From contig SWJS01000001.1 in the NCBI GenBank assembly GCA_007556525.1, positions 526,346 through 590,345 of the forward strand: a stretch of DNA of 64,000 nucleotides. The letters are read 5' to 3'. The notes beneath the pieces are model-generated. The model searched no databases. It was not told the origin of the DNA and worked only from the letters and a program-made list of their open reading frames with translations. Both the position numbers and the translations under genes were made by a program. Below are positions 8,389 to 16,573 of this stretch, in pieces. How positions within the stretch are numbered: the stretch's first letter is position 1; the number at the start of each line of letters is the position of its first letter. This DNA is from Lysobacteraceae bacterium CU05-9. GTDB taxonomy: Bacteria > Pseudomonadota > Gammaproteobacteria > Xanthomonadales > Xanthomonadaceae.

Positions 8389-9543
8389 TTAATCTTCCTG
8401 GAATCTCACGCGCCGGGTAATTGAGCAAGTCAGCTCATAGCCAATCGTTCCCGCAGCCGCACCAATCGTTTCCACCGGCAACTCAGGCCCCCACAGCGTC
8501 ACAACCGATCCCACGTCCGCACCTCCGATGCCGCGTAAATCAATCGTCATCAAATCCATCGACACGCGACCAATGATCTGCGTCATCTGCCCATTCACCA
8601 TCACCGGCGTTCCGGACTTCACCGCGCGAGGATAGCCATCGCCGTAGCCAATCGCCGCGACACCAACCGGCATCGTCTCAGGACATTCATACGCGCCACC
8701 GTAACCAACGCGCTCACCTTGTTTGATTTGATTCACCGCAATCAATCGCGTACTGAACGTCATCGCAGGGCGTAACCCAAAATCCGCCCCCGTCTTCCCT
8801 TCCACGACCGTCTGTCCATACAATGCACCACCGGCGCGCACCCATTCGCAATGCGAACTAGGCCAGGACAAAATCGCCGCAGAATTCGCCAACGACCGCT
8901 CCACTTGCAGACCTTGCACAGTGTTTTGGAAAACATCCATCTGCTGTTGCGTCACTGGACTATCGAGTTCGTCACTCGCCGCGAAATGATTCAACGCACG
9001 AATCTTGCCAACGATACCCTTGCCCTGCAATGCTTGCAGCCTTCCATAGATCACCGGCACATCGCCGGTATAGAAGCCCAACCGATGCATCCCACTATCG
9101 ACCTTCATCCAAACGTCGATCGGCCTTGCAACACTTTGCGCTTCTTCCAAAAACTCAATCTGCGACACGTGGTGAATCACGCTATCGGTCTGCAATTCGG
9201 CCAACCGCGCAACGTCAGACACTTCGTCCAAACCACTGAGCAACAAAATCGGCTGACTGATCCCCGCCGCGCGGATACGCTCCGCATCGCTCATCGCCGC
9301 CACGCCGAAAGCATCGGCACTTTCCAACGCACTCGCCACACGCTCCAACCCATGCCCATACGCATCGGCCTTCACCACCGCCATCACTTTGCTGTTCGGC
9401 GCTGTTTGTCGAACCTTCGTCAGGTTATGTCGGAGTGCGTCGGTGTGGATGGTTGCGGTAGTTGGGCGGGACACGGGCAGTTGAGGTATAGGTAGAGGTA
9501 GACGATATAGTGCTGCGACTTGATAGTTTACCGCACGAGCCAT
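8389..9543 (-). CDS. alr: Alanine racemase
   Basis: PLP enzyme that makes D-alanine for peptidoglycan. The PLP-binding Lys lies in VMAVVKADAYGHGLE and the catalytic Tyr in GERVGYGGAYECPE. The start is uncertain. The ATG at 9543 directly follows the upstream stop (TAAATG), which would allow coupled translation and gives 384 residues. The first 23 residues match no known racemase N-terminus, and residues 12-22 are encoded by the left inverted repeat at 9481-9503. A GTG at 9474 would give 361 residues beginning SRPTTATIHTDALRHN, close to the usual family length, but has no clear ribosome binding site. The gene follows dnaB as in related genomes, apart from the intervening small ORF. Confidence 0.95.
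   Translation of the reverse strand: MARAVNYQVAALYRLPLPIPQLPVSRPTTATIHTDALRHNLTKVRQTAPNSKVMAVVKADAYGHGLERVASALESADAFGVAAMSDAERIRAAGISQPILLLSGLDEVSDVARLAELQTDSVIHHVSQIEFLEEAQSVARPIDVWMKVDSGMHRLGFYTGDVPVIYGRLQALQGKGIVGKIRALNHFAASDELDSPVTQQQMDVFQNTVQGLQVERSLANSAAILSWPSSHCEWVRAGGALYGQTVVEGKTGADFGLRPAMTFSTRLIAVNQIKQGERVGYGGAYECPETMPVGVAAIGYGDGYPRAVKSGTPVMVNGQMTQIIGRVSMDLMTIDLRGIGGADVGSVVTLWGPELPVETIGAAAGTIGYELTCSITRRVRFQED
9481..9503. repeat. Left copy of an inverted repeat flanking a small ORF
   Basis: The 23-bp sequence contains AGGTAGAGGTAGAC at its right end and matches the reverse complement of 9844-9866 at 21 of 23 positions. It sits just 5' of the likely GTG start of alr. Confidence 0.6.
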
Positions 9544-9837
9544 TTACAGGAACGGCGGCACCACTAGCCAAAGCACGAACGCGAAACTCAACGCAACGAT
9601 CCGACTGCGGTAGGGAGTTTTCGCTTCGTTCGCAATGACACCGACCAACAAGAACAGAAAAAATGGCGCCAAAATCGCAAGAATGATTGCCGCAGCAGCA
9701 ACCGCGTCGGTCAAGCGATTATTGAGGATCGCCTGCAAGACGAGATAGACCACGTTCAATGCCGCGGCGAGGTTGTTGCCATCGCCCGATCCATCGCTCC
9801 CCCTCGCAGAAACCAGTGGAGTGCCAAGTCGCGACAC
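9544..9837 (-). CDS. Small membrane protein inserted between dnaB and alr
   Basis: The 97-residue frame starts at GTG 9837. It has a Gly/Ser-rich start and then three hydrophobic stretches: NLAAALNVVYLVLQAIL (about 22-38), AAAAIILAILAPFFLFLLVGV (about 47-67) and IVALSFAFVLWLVVPPF (about 80-96). The C-terminus ends one codon before the ATG of alr. The segment lies between two near-perfect 23-bp inverted repeats. I do not recognise the family. The start is weak, with no good ribosome binding site, so the true start may differ or expression may depend on dnaB readthrough. Confidence 0.5.
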   Translation of the reverse strand: MSRLGTPLVSARGSDGSGDGNNLAAALNVVYLVLQAILNNRLTDAVAAAAIILAILAPFFLFLLVGVIANEAKTPYRSRIVALSFAFVLWLVVPPFL

Positions 9838-9843
9838 TCATTA

Positions 9844-9866
9844 GTCTACCTCTACCTCTAACTCAA
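9844..9866. repeat. Right copy of an inverted repeat flanking a small ORF
   Basis: Reverse complement of 9481-9503 with two mismatches. It lies between the dnaB stop (9879) and the small membrane ORF. Confidence 0.6.
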
Positions 9867-9878
9867 ACCCCGAAGTGC

Positions 9879-11306
9879 TCATTCGTATTCGTTGTTGTAA
9901 ACGCCGAACGCATCATGCGCCAAATTATCAAACCGCGTGTACTCACCGAAGAACCGTAACTTCACTGCACCGGTTGGACCGGAACGCTGCTTGCCGATGA
10001 TGATTTCAGCAAGACCCTTCGAGTCACTCGCTTCCTTGTGATAGTACTCATCGCGGTAGATGAAAACGATCATGTCCGCATCCTGCTCGATTGCACCCGA
10101 CTCACGCAAATCGGACATTTGTGGACGCTTGTCCGTGCGCGATTCCAGCGAACGGTTCAGCTGCGACAATGCAATTACGGGAACGCCGAGTTCCTTCGCG
10201 AGACCCTTCAACGAACGCGAGATTTCGGAGATTTCGGTGGCGCGATTTTCGGAGTTACCTGGCACCGCCATCAACTGCAGATAGTCAACGACGATCAAAC
10301 CCAGTCCATGCTCACGCTTTAAGCGACGTGCCTTCGCGGCGAGCTTGGTTGGGCTCAAGCCAGGCTCATCATCGATGAAAATCCGACCGCAATCCGGATC
10401 ATTCAACTGCGTGACGGCCGCGGTGACGCGTGGCCAATCGCGATCTTCGAGTTCACCGGTACGCAAACGTTGCGCATTGATGCGACCCACACTGGAAATC
10501 AAACGCATCGCCAATTGCGACGAGGACATTTCCATCGAAAAAATCGCCACATTCACCCGATTCGTTTCGTTCAACGCAGCGAATTCCGCAATGTTCAACG
10601 CAAACGCCGTCTTCCCCATCGCAGGACGGGCGGCGAGGATGATTAGGTCGGTTTTCTGAAGGCCTGCAGTTAGCTTATCGAACTCCGAATAGCCCGTTGG
10701 AATGCCAGTGATGCCACCACCATTTTGCGAGCGTTCGCGCAACACCGTGAATGCCTCATGCAAGGCATCGCGCAAGGTCACAAAGTCCGCCTTACCTAAC
10801 GAGCGCGACTCGGCAATTTGCAGCACTTCGGCTTCGGCCTCCGACAAAATATCCTTACTGTCACGACCATCCGGCTGGAAGCCCTTGTTGATGATGCTCG
10901 TGCCGACGTCGATCATCTGACGCAAGATCGACTTGTCACGAACGATCGTCGCGTAATGCTTGATGTTCGCCGCACTGGGTGTCGTCGTCGCAAGCTCGAT
11001 GAGATACGCGCCGTTCGCGACCATCTCACCCTTACCTTGTGCCTTGATCCATTCGCCAACGGTAATGACGTCGGTCGGTTGTTGCTGATTGCTGAGCGCT
11101 TGAATCGCCTCGTAAATCAGCTGGTGATCACGACGGTAAAAGTCCGTCGCCAGCACTTCATTCGCAACTTCATCAAATGCCGTGGGTGCCAAAAGCAACC
11201 CGCCGAGCACTGCCTGTTCCGACTCGATCGACTGTGGTGGAATACGCAACGCAACGACACGCGAATCCGCATCCAGGTTCGAATCAAAACGTTTTTGCTC
11301 AGACAT
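9879..11306 (-). CDS. dnaB: Replicative DNA helicase DnaB
   Basis: Hexameric 5'-3' helicase of the replication fork. The 475-residue product has the N-terminal collar domain (about residues 20-120) with PQSIESEQAVLGGLLL, then the RecA-like motor domain with Walker A AARPAMGKTAFAL near residue 220, Walker B LIVVDYLQLM near residue 330, and the arginine-finger region near the C-terminus (IIGKQRSGPTGAVKLRF). It follows the rpsF-rpsR-rplI unit but is separated from it by a terminator, so it probably has its own promoter. A consensus DnaA box lies 76 bp upstream of the start. Confidence 0.97.
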   Translation of the reverse strand: MSEQKRFDSNLDADSRVVALRIPPQSIESEQAVLGGLLLAPTAFDEVANEVLATDFYRRDHQLIYEAIQALSNQQQPTDVITVGEWIKAQGKGEMVANGAYLIELATTTPSAANIKHYATIVRDKSILRQMIDVGTSIINKGFQPDGRDSKDILSEAEAEVLQIAESRSLGKADFVTLRDALHEAFTVLRERSQNGGGITGIPTGYSEFDKLTAGLQKTDLIILAARPAMGKTAFALNIAEFAALNETNRVNVAIFSMEMSSSQLAMRLISSVGRINAQRLRTGELEDRDWPRVTAAVTQLNDPDCGRIFIDDEPGLSPTKLAAKARRLKREHGLGLIVVDYLQLMAVPGNSENRATEISEISRSLKGLAKELGVPVIALSQLNRSLESRTDKRPQMSDLRESGAIEQDADMIVFIYRDEYYHKEASDSKGLAEIIIGKQRSGPTGAVKLRFFGEYTRFDNLAHDAFGVYNNEYE

Positions 11307-11381
11307 GCCGCTACTACTGCTACTTAAGAAATCACCTTATCCATCATAGGGAAAATTCTGACAAGGTGTTGCAGATAACCC

Positions 11382-11390
11382 TGTGGATAA
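11382..11390 (-). promoter_or_regulatory. Consensus DnaA box upstream of dnaB
   Basis: TTATCCACA on the minus strand matches the DnaA consensus TTATNCACA exactly. It lies between the rplI terminator and the dnaB start. An exact match in 64 kb is expected by chance about half the time, so the location is the main support. Confidence 0.5.
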
Positions 11391-11393
11391 GCA

Positions 11394-11425
11394 CAAAAAA
11401 ATACGGAGCCCCAAAGGACTCCGCA
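11394..11425 (-). terminator. Intrinsic terminator after rplI
   Basis: On the minus strand CGGAG pairs with CTCCG (11404-11408 with 11419-11423), extended inward by C-G pairs, and is followed by a run of T residues (11394-11401). It ends the rpsF-rpsR-rplI unit. Confidence 0.8.
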
Positions 11426-11451
11426 TTTCATTCAACACTGTTGGTTGAAGA

Positions 11452-11907
11452 TTAGATCGCTGCTTCAGGAGCAACCGTAACCTTGACCGTCGTTTCAGCG
11501 TCTGCACCCAGGTGAACCAGGATGTCGTATTCGCCGGTGTGACGGATTGGGCCTTCGCCCATGATCACTTCCGACTTCGCAACTTCGTAACCGTTCTTGG
11601 TCAGAGCTTCTGCGATGTCACGGTTCGTGATCGAACCATACAGCTTGCCTTCGGTCGCGGCGTTCGCGTAAACCGTGATGGCAACGTCTTCCATCTTCGC
11701 CAGACGCGATTGTGCTTCGTCAGCGATTTGCTTCGCCTTCGCTTCGTATTCGGCGCGCTTGGCTTCGAATTCTGCGAGGTTAGCAGCGGTTGCTGGCACA
11801 GCCTTGCCTTGTGGGACGAGGTAGTTACGGCCAAAACCTGGCTTCACATCAACGGTGTCGCCGAGGTTGCCGAGCTTGCCGATTTTTTGCAACAAAATCA
11901 GTTTCAT
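11452..11907 (-). CDS. rplI: 50S ribosomal protein L9
   Basis: Large-subunit ribosomal protein binding 23S rRNA. The 151 residues show the N-terminal rRNA-binding signature [20 protein letters not shown], a long connecting helix (about residues 45-75, rich in Ala, Glu and Lys) and the C-terminal domain. It is the third gene of the rpsF-rpsR-rplI unit, 18 bp after rpsR, and is followed by a terminator. Confidence 0.97.
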   Translation of the reverse strand: MKLILLQKIGKLGNLGDTVDVKPGFGRNYLVPQGKAVPATAANLAEFEAKRAEYEAKAKQIADEAQSRLAKMEDVAITVYANAATEGKLYGSITNRDIAEALTKNGYEVAKSEVIMGEGPIRHTGEYDILVHLGADAETTVKVTVAPEAAI

Positions 11908-11925
11908 ATTATTGTCCTCGACCGA

Positions 11926-12156
11926 TTAAACGTTGTGGCTGTCGGTGTATGGCAGCAAAGCCAGGAAGCGAGCGCGCTTGACGGCGGTCGACAACTGACG
12001 CTGATACTTAGCCTTGGTGCCCGTGACGCGGCTAGGTACGATCTTGCCGGTTTCGGTGAGGTACTGACGCAAGGTGTTCAAATCCTTGTAGTCAATTTCC
12101 TTGATGCCTTCTGCAGTGAACTTGCAGAACTTACGGCGACGGAAAAACTTAGACAT
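11926..12156 (-). CDS. rpsR: 30S ribosomal protein S18
   Basis: Small-subunit protein that forms a heterodimer with S6. The 76 residues include [11 protein letters not shown] at the N-terminus and the RNA-binding segment [20 protein letters not shown]. It lies between rpsF (24-bp gap) and rplI. No primosomal priB gene is present between rpsF and rpsR, unlike the E. coli arrangement. Confidence 0.97.
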   Translation of the reverse strand: MSKFFRRRKFCKFTAEGIKEIDYKDLNTLRQYLTETGKIVPSRVTGTKAKYQRQLSTAVKRARFLALLPYTDSHNV

Positions 12157-12180
12157 GTTTATATTCCTTCAATTCTGCAA

Positions 12181-12627
12181 TTAAGCGACGTCTTCTTCGG
12201 TCGAATCAACTTCGACTTCGGAATCTGCATCGGAGTCATCGCTGTCATCAGCGAATTCATCGTCACGGCGACGGCTGCGCTCAGGCTTGTCGCCCGAACC
12301 CTTCTCGTCCTTGAACTTCATGATCAGGGACTGTTCGGTGTCAGCTTCGTCACGCTTGATGATCAAGTGACGCAGGATGGCATCGTTAAAGCGGAAACCA
12401 TCAACCAGGTCGTTCAAAGCTTCTTGCGATGCTTCGATGTTCATCAGCACGTAATGTGCCTTGACGAGGTTGTTGATTGGGTAAGCCAGTTGGCGGCGAC
12501 CCCAGTCTTCAAGACGGTGGATCTTACCTTCGGTGCCCTCGATCATCGACTTATAACGTTCGATCATCGCCGGGACTTGTTCGCTCTGATCCGGGTGGAC
12601 CAGGAACACGACTTCATAATGACGCAT
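12181..12627 (-). CDS. rpsF: 30S ribosomal protein S6
   Basis: Small-subunit protein, partner of S18. The ferredoxin-like core occupies about residues 1-98 ([19 protein letters not shown] and [14 protein letters not shown] are typical). Residues 118-148 form a very acidic Asp/Glu tail ([19 protein letters not shown]), longer than in many species. In E. coli the end of S6 is lengthened by addition of glutamate after translation; here much of the acidity is encoded. It is the first gene of its operon, with a 5' leader of about 130 nt. Confidence 0.97.
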   Translation of the reverse strand: MRHYEVVFLVHPDQSEQVPAMIERYKSMIEGTEGKIHRLEDWGRRQLAYPINNLVKAHYVLMNIEASQEALNDLVDGFRFNDAILRHLIIKRDEADTEQSLIMKFKDEKGSGDKPERSRRRDDEFADDSDDSDADSEVEVDSTEEDVA

Positions 12628-12771
12628 GGTGGATTCCTATATGGATAAACGGTCGCAGGACGGATTCCCGCGGCCCTGATTTAGCCCCCGTCGCTTCGCA
12701 GCAAATACATGCCAAAACGCGTGGAGCAAGGTCCAACTGACCCGCCTGGATCAGTTGAGCGCAATATTATG
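12628..12771 (-). promoter_or_regulatory. rpsF promoter and structured leader (possible S6:S18 autoregulatory leader)
   Basis: An extended -10 (TGTCATAAT on the minus strand, 12766-12774) would start RNA near 12759. The transcript would then begin with the hairpin CAACTGA (12751-12757) / TCAGTTG (12734-12740). Many bacterial rpsF leaders bind the S6:S18 dimer. The GC-rich segment nearer the gene contains CCG triplets as that motif requires, but I cannot confirm the fold. Confidence 0.35.
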
Positions 12772-12780
12772 ACACAAAAT

Positions 12781-13161
12781 TCAGAGCGTCGGCAATTCCC
12801 GGCTCAGCGTCGTCAACTCAGGCATATCCTGGGTGGTGAAACTTTCGCCACAGCCACATTCTTCCTTCGCCTGCGGGTTGCGGAACACGAATTGCTCGCC
12901 CAGACGATGCATCACGATGTCGATCTCGGTGCCGTCGACAATCGGCAAACTGACATCATCCACAAAAATACGGATCCCATCTTGCTGGAATTCGGTATCC
13001 CCTGCCTTCGTCTCATTGGTGATGTCAGCAAAGTGCTTCCAACCCGAGCAACCGGATTTGGTCACACCAAATCGCAGACCGATCGCATCCGGATCGCGTT
13101 CAAGGAATTTACGTGTGCGGGCAAAAGCTGCCGGCGTCAAACGAATCGTCATGCTCTCCAT
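12781..13161 (-). CDS. iscA: IscA/ErpA-type iron-sulfur cluster assembly protein
   Basis: A-type carrier that hands Fe-S clusters to apoproteins. The three conserved cysteines are present: one in GVTKSGCSGWKH near residue 38 and two in NPQAKEECGCGESF near residue 102. The ECGCGESF wording is closer to IscA than to ErpA. About 18 residues extend beyond the usual end of the family. Two ATG codons are possible: 13161, and 13152, which gives MTIRLTPAAF. No other isc or suf gene is nearby, so this is a solitary copy and its exact role is inferred. Confidence 0.88.
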   Translation of the reverse strand: MESMTIRLTPAAFARTRKFLERDPDAIGLRFGVTKSGCSGWKHFADITNETKAGDTEFQQDGIRIFVDDVSLPIVDGTEIDIVMHRLGEQFVFRNPQAKEECGCGESFTTQDMPELTTLSRELPTL

Positions 13162-13265
13162 TATACGTCCCGTGGCGTTTCTGCGTTGGTCATGGTGGGC
13201 AGTGAGGGGTGGGTTTTAGTAAACTGTTCACCTTGATTATCAGATTTGAATGCGAAGGATAAGGA

Positions 13266-14666
13266 ATGACAGTTCTCAGTGTCGCCCAGGCCCTTGCCGG
13301 TGATGTAGCGGCAGGCGGTGAAGTTACGGTCCGGGGTTGGGTGCGTACGCGCCGCGACTCGAAGAATGGATTGAGCTTCATTAATGTCAGCGACGGTTCC
13401 TGCTTCGCCCCAATCCAAGTCGTCGCCACCGGCGATCTCGCCAACTACGAATCCGAAGTGCGCAAGCTCTCCGCCGGTTGCGGCGTGATTGCCACCGGCA
13501 CCATCGTGCCATCGCAAGGCGCCGGTCAGGCGTTCGAAATTCAAGCTACCAACATTGAAGTGGTTGGCTGGGTTGAAGATCCCGAAACGTATCCGATTCA
13601 ACCGAAGGCGCACTCCGTCGAGTTCCTCCGTGAAGTCGCGCACTTGCGTCCGCGCACGAACTTGTTCGGTGCCGTGACGCGTATCCGTGACTGCCTGTCG
13701 AAGGCGGTGCACCGTTACTTCCACGAAAATGGTTACCTCTGGATCTCCACGCCGATCATCACGACGTCCGATGCGGAAGGTGCGGGTCAGATGTTCCGCG
13801 TCTCCACGTTGGAGATGGCGAACGCCCCTCGCCTGCCGGATGGGAAGATTGATTTCTCGAAGGATTTTTTTGGGAAGGAAACCTTCCTGACCGTGTCGGG
13901 TCAGTTGAACGTCGAAGCGTATGCGTTGTCGCTGAGCAAGGTCTATACGTTCGGTCCAACTTTCCGCGCAGAGAACTCGCACACCACGCGCCACTTGGCG
14001 GAGTTCTGGATGGTGGAGCCGGAGATTGCTTTTGCCGATTTGAATGACTTGGCGAACGTCTCCGAAGATTTCCTGAAGTATTTGTTTAAAGCCGTGCTCG
14101 ATGAGCGCGCCGATGACATGGCGTTCATCGCGGAGCGTGTCGAGAAGGATGCGGTTGCGCGTCTGGAGCGTTTCATCAACTCGCCGTTTGAGCGCATTGA
14201 GTACACGGATGCGATTGAAATTCTCCAGAAGTCCGGCCACAAATTCGACTTCCCGGTTGAATGGGGTCTGGACCTGCAAACCGAACACGAGCGTTGGCTC
14301 ACCGAACAGCACGTCGGCCGTCCAGTTGTCGTGTTGAATTATCCGGAGCACATCAAGGCGTTTTACATGCGCATGAATGATGATGGTAAGACGGTGGCGG
14401 CGATGGACGTTCTCGCACCGGGCATTGGTGAGATCATCGGCGGTTCGCAGCGTGAAGAGCGTTTGGACCGTTTGGATGAGCGGATGCTGCAGTTCGGGCT
14501 GGACCTGGATCATTACGGTTGGTACCGCGACTTCCGTCGTTATGGCACCGTGCCGCATGGTGGCTTTGGCCTGGGCTTTGAGCGATTGGTTGTTTACGTC
14601 TGTGGTTTGGCGAACATCCGTGATTCGATCCCCTATCCTCGTGCGCCGGGTTCGGCTGCGTTTTAA
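13266..14666 (+). CDS. asnS: Asparaginyl-tRNA synthetase
   Basis: Class IIb synthetase that charges tRNA-Asn. The 466 residues hold an N-terminal OB-fold anticodon-binding domain (about 1-110) and the class II catalytic core: motif 2 near [21 protein letters not shown] and motif 3 near [17 protein letters not shown] at the C-terminus. AAGGA precedes the ATG. The presence of AsnRS means tRNA-Asn is charged directly with free asparagine, which matters for the Asn-codon leader in front of asnB at 36.3 kb. Confidence 0.97.
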   Translation: MTVLSVAQALAGDVAAGGEVTVRGWVRTRRDSKNGLSFINVSDGSCFAPIQVVATGDLANYESEVRKLSAGCGVIATGTIVPSQGAGQAFEIQATNIEVVGWVEDPETYPIQPKAHSVEFLREVAHLRPRTNLFGAVTRIRDCLSKAVHRYFHENGYLWISTPIITTSDAEGAGQMFRVSTLEMANAPRLPDGKIDFSKDFFGKETFLTVSGQLNVEAYALSLSKVYTFGPTFRAENSHTTRHLAEFWMVEPEIAFADLNDLANVSEDFLKYLFKAVLDERADDMAFIAERVEKDAVARLERFINSPFERIEYTDAIEILQKSGHKFDFPVEWGLDLQTEHERWLTEQHVGRPVVVLNYPEHIKAFYMRMNDDGKTVAAMDVLAPGIGEIIGGSQREERLDRLDERMLQFGLDLDHYGWYRDFRRYGTVPHGGFGLGFERLVVYVCGLANIRDSIPYPRAPGSAAF

Positions 14667-14687
14667 ATTTCTTAATTGGAGCCCTGA

Positions 14688-15011
14688 GTGGAATCCGTAT
14701 TTTCGACACACGATCTCATCATCACCATCGCATTGAGCTTCATTGCGTTGGCGATTTCCGGCGCGACGGCGCTTGCGATTTTTTGGCCGTTGAGCAAGGT
14801 GCATTTGCGCGACAAGCATCCTGGCTGGCGCGAAAATCATTTGCATGGTGCGAATGAATTCCTGTGGTTTTTCCGCGGCGGTTTCAAAGGCATCGGCGAT
14901 CGGGATTTGAATGCATTTGCGCGTCCGGTGCAGCTTGCGCTTTGGACGATTGCGTTTGGCTTGATGGGCGGCTGGGTTCTGTGGCTGTTGTCGGAGTATG
15001 TCTTCGTATGA
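14688..15011 (+). CDS. Small membrane protein of unknown function
   Basis: The 107-residue product starts at GTG 14688, with TTGGAG 6 bases upstream. Two membrane helices are visible, at about residues 10-33 and 82-104, separated by a basic, aromatic-rich loop (HLRDKHPGWRENHLHGANEFLWFFRGG). No known catalytic motif is present. Its last codons overlap the start of the next small gene (ATGA), so the two are probably translated together. Function unknown. Confidence 0.75.
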   Translation: MESVFSTHDLIITIALSFIALAISGATALAIFWPLSKVHLRDKHPGWRENHLHGANEFLWFFRGGFKGIGDRDLNAFARPVQLALWTIAFGLMGGWVLWLLSEYVFV

Positions 15012-15316
15012 GTGGTGAGTTCGATTGGTGGTTAACGTCGCTTGGTCGAACGGTGATCTGGGCGGGCGTTCGCGAATTGCCTGCGGGTACAGCGGAGATT
15101 GTTGATAGCGATGGCAACCTGATGGCGTACGATTCGCTGGACACGGCCCGTGCTGCGTTGATGGATGCGGATTACAGTGCCTTTAATGGCATGGATGATG
15201 ACGACGCTTTGGAGCGTGGTTTTCATCTCGAAGAACTTAAGGTGCCCGTTGGAACCGATGTCGAAACGCTGCATCCGCAACTGGTCCAAAAACTAGGATT
15301 ACGCCAACAATCATGA
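15008..15316 (+). CDS. Hypothetical acidic cytoplasmic protein
   Basis: The 102-residue frame starts at ATG 15008, overlapping the preceding stop by 4 bases. It has no membrane segment. It begins MSGEFDWWLTSLGRTVIW and has a strongly acidic middle (SAFNGMDDDDALERGF near residues 55-72). Compact, family not recognised. The 22-bp gap to the carbonic anhydrase gene suggests one operon. Confidence 0.7.
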   Translation: MSGEFDWWLTSLGRTVIWAGVRELPAGTAEIVDSDGNLMAYDSLDTARAALMDADYSAFNGMDDDDALERGFHLEELKVPVGTDVETLHPQLVQKLGLRQQS

Positions 15317-15338
15317 TCGACTCACGGAGCACTAACGA

Positions 15339-16010
15339 ATGAGGGATTTTCAGGAACTGCTCCAGCGCAACCGTGAATGGGCGGAGCGGATTGAACGTGA
15401 GGAACCCGGTTTTTTTCACGCGCTGTCGCAACAGCAATCACCGGAGTTTCTGTGGATCGGCTGTTCCGATTCACGCGTGCCCGCAAACCAAGTCGTCGAT
15501 TTGGCACCCGGTGAAGTCTTCGTTCACCGCAATGTCGCAAACGTCGTATCGCACTCTGATTTGAATTGCCTTTCGGTCGTGCAGTTTGCCGTCGACGTGT
15601 TGAAAGTGAAGCACATCATCGTCGTCGGGCATTACGGCTGCGGCGGTGTCGGCGCGGTCATCAATGGCACGCGTGTTGGACTTGCCGACAATTGGTTGCG
15701 CTACGTTGAGGACGTCCGCGATCAGCATGTGGCGTTATTGAACGAGAATGGACTGTCACCGCAACAGCGTCACGACACGCTGTGCGAATTGAACGCATTG
15801 GAACAAGCAGAAAACATCACCCGCTCGACGGTCGTGAAGGATGCTTGGGCGCGTGGACAACAAATCAGTGTGCACGCTTGGGTCTATTCACTCGCCAATG
15901 GCCGCGTGACGGATCTGCAGTTTGGTGTTGAAGGCAAGGAAGTCCGCGAAGAACGATATCAGCGTGCAATGCAAGGCATTCGCGATCGCGCAATGCACAT
16001 CGGCAAATAA
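15339..16010 (+). CDS. can: Beta-class carbonic anhydrase
   Basis: Cytoplasmic zinc enzyme interconverting CO2 and bicarbonate, needed for carboxylation reactions in air. The 223 residues match E. coli Can closely in size. The zinc ligands are the Cys of IGCSDSRVP (with the catalytic Asp-Arg pair) and the His and Cys of [13 protein letters not shown]. It sits between the small unknown genes and nbaC with gaps of about 20 bp, so it may be transcribed with the kynurenine genes. Confidence 0.96.
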   Translation: MRDFQELLQRNREWAERIEREEPGFFHALSQQQSPEFLWIGCSDSRVPANQVVDLAPGEVFVHRNVANVVSHSDLNCLSVVQFAVDVLKVKHIIVVGHYGCGGVGAVINGTRVGLADNWLRYVEDVRDQHVALLNENGLSPQQRHDTLCELNALEQAENITRSTVVKDAWARGQQISVHAWVYSLANGRVTDLQFGVEGKEVREERYQRAMQGIRDRAMHIGK

Positions 16011-16030
16011 ACTTACGTGGGAGAGCCATC

Positions 16031-16561
16031 ATGCGTCTGAATCCAATTGACCTGATGAAGTGGGTCGACGAAAACCGCGACTTGCTGAAGCCGCCTGTTG
16101 GAAATAAAATCATCTGGGCGGAAGACTTCATCGTGATGGTTGTCGGCGGCCCGAATGAGCGCACGGATTATCACTACGATCTCGGCGCGGAATTGTTCTA
16201 CATGCTCGAGGGCGAGATGATCCTTCGCGTGCAGGACAACGGTGAAGCGAAGGATATTCCAATCAAGGCCGGTGAAATGTATCTGCTCGCACCGGAAATT
16301 CCGCACTCACCGCAACGCATGCCGAACTCGATTGGTCTCGTTGTTGAGCGTCGGCGTTTGCCGCACGAAGATGACGGATTGCAATGGTATTGCCCGTCGT
16401 GCAATCACAAGGTTTTCGAGAAATATTTCCACCTCCACAACATCGAGCTGGATTTTCCGCCGGTGTTTGATGAGTTTTATTCATCTCTCGAAAATCGTAC
16501 CTGCAAGAATTGCGGCACCGTGCACCCACGTCCGCAGCATTACGAAATGCCGGATACCTGA
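16031..16561 (+). CDS. nbaC: 3-hydroxyanthranilate 3,4-dioxygenase
   Basis: Fe(II) dioxygenase that opens 3-hydroxyanthranilate to the precursor of quinolinate, in NAD synthesis from tryptophan. The 176-residue cupin has the iron ligands in [18 protein letters not shown] and [10 protein letters not shown]. The C-terminal rubredoxin-like metal site is present as WYCPSCNH and [12 protein letters not shown]. It is followed 12 bp later by kynU and then kmo, which provide its substrate, although the gene order is the reverse of the pathway order. Confidence 0.95.
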   Translation: MRLNPIDLMKWVDENRDLLKPPVGNKIIWAEDFIVMVVGGPNERTDYHYDLGAELFYMLEGEMILRVQDNGEAKDIPIKAGEMYLLAPEIPHSPQRMPNSIGLVVERRRLPHEDDGLQWYCPSCNHKVFEKYFHLHNIELDFPPVFDEFYSSLENRTCKNCGTVHPRPQHYEMPDT

Positions 16562-16573
16562 GGATTGGAATTG

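Noticed and set aside
13161-14846. Long minus-strand open frame (561 codons) opposite asnS
   Set aside because: It is antisense to a complete asparaginyl-tRNA synthetase with all class II motifs; its translation is Arg/His-rich with no recognisable domain.
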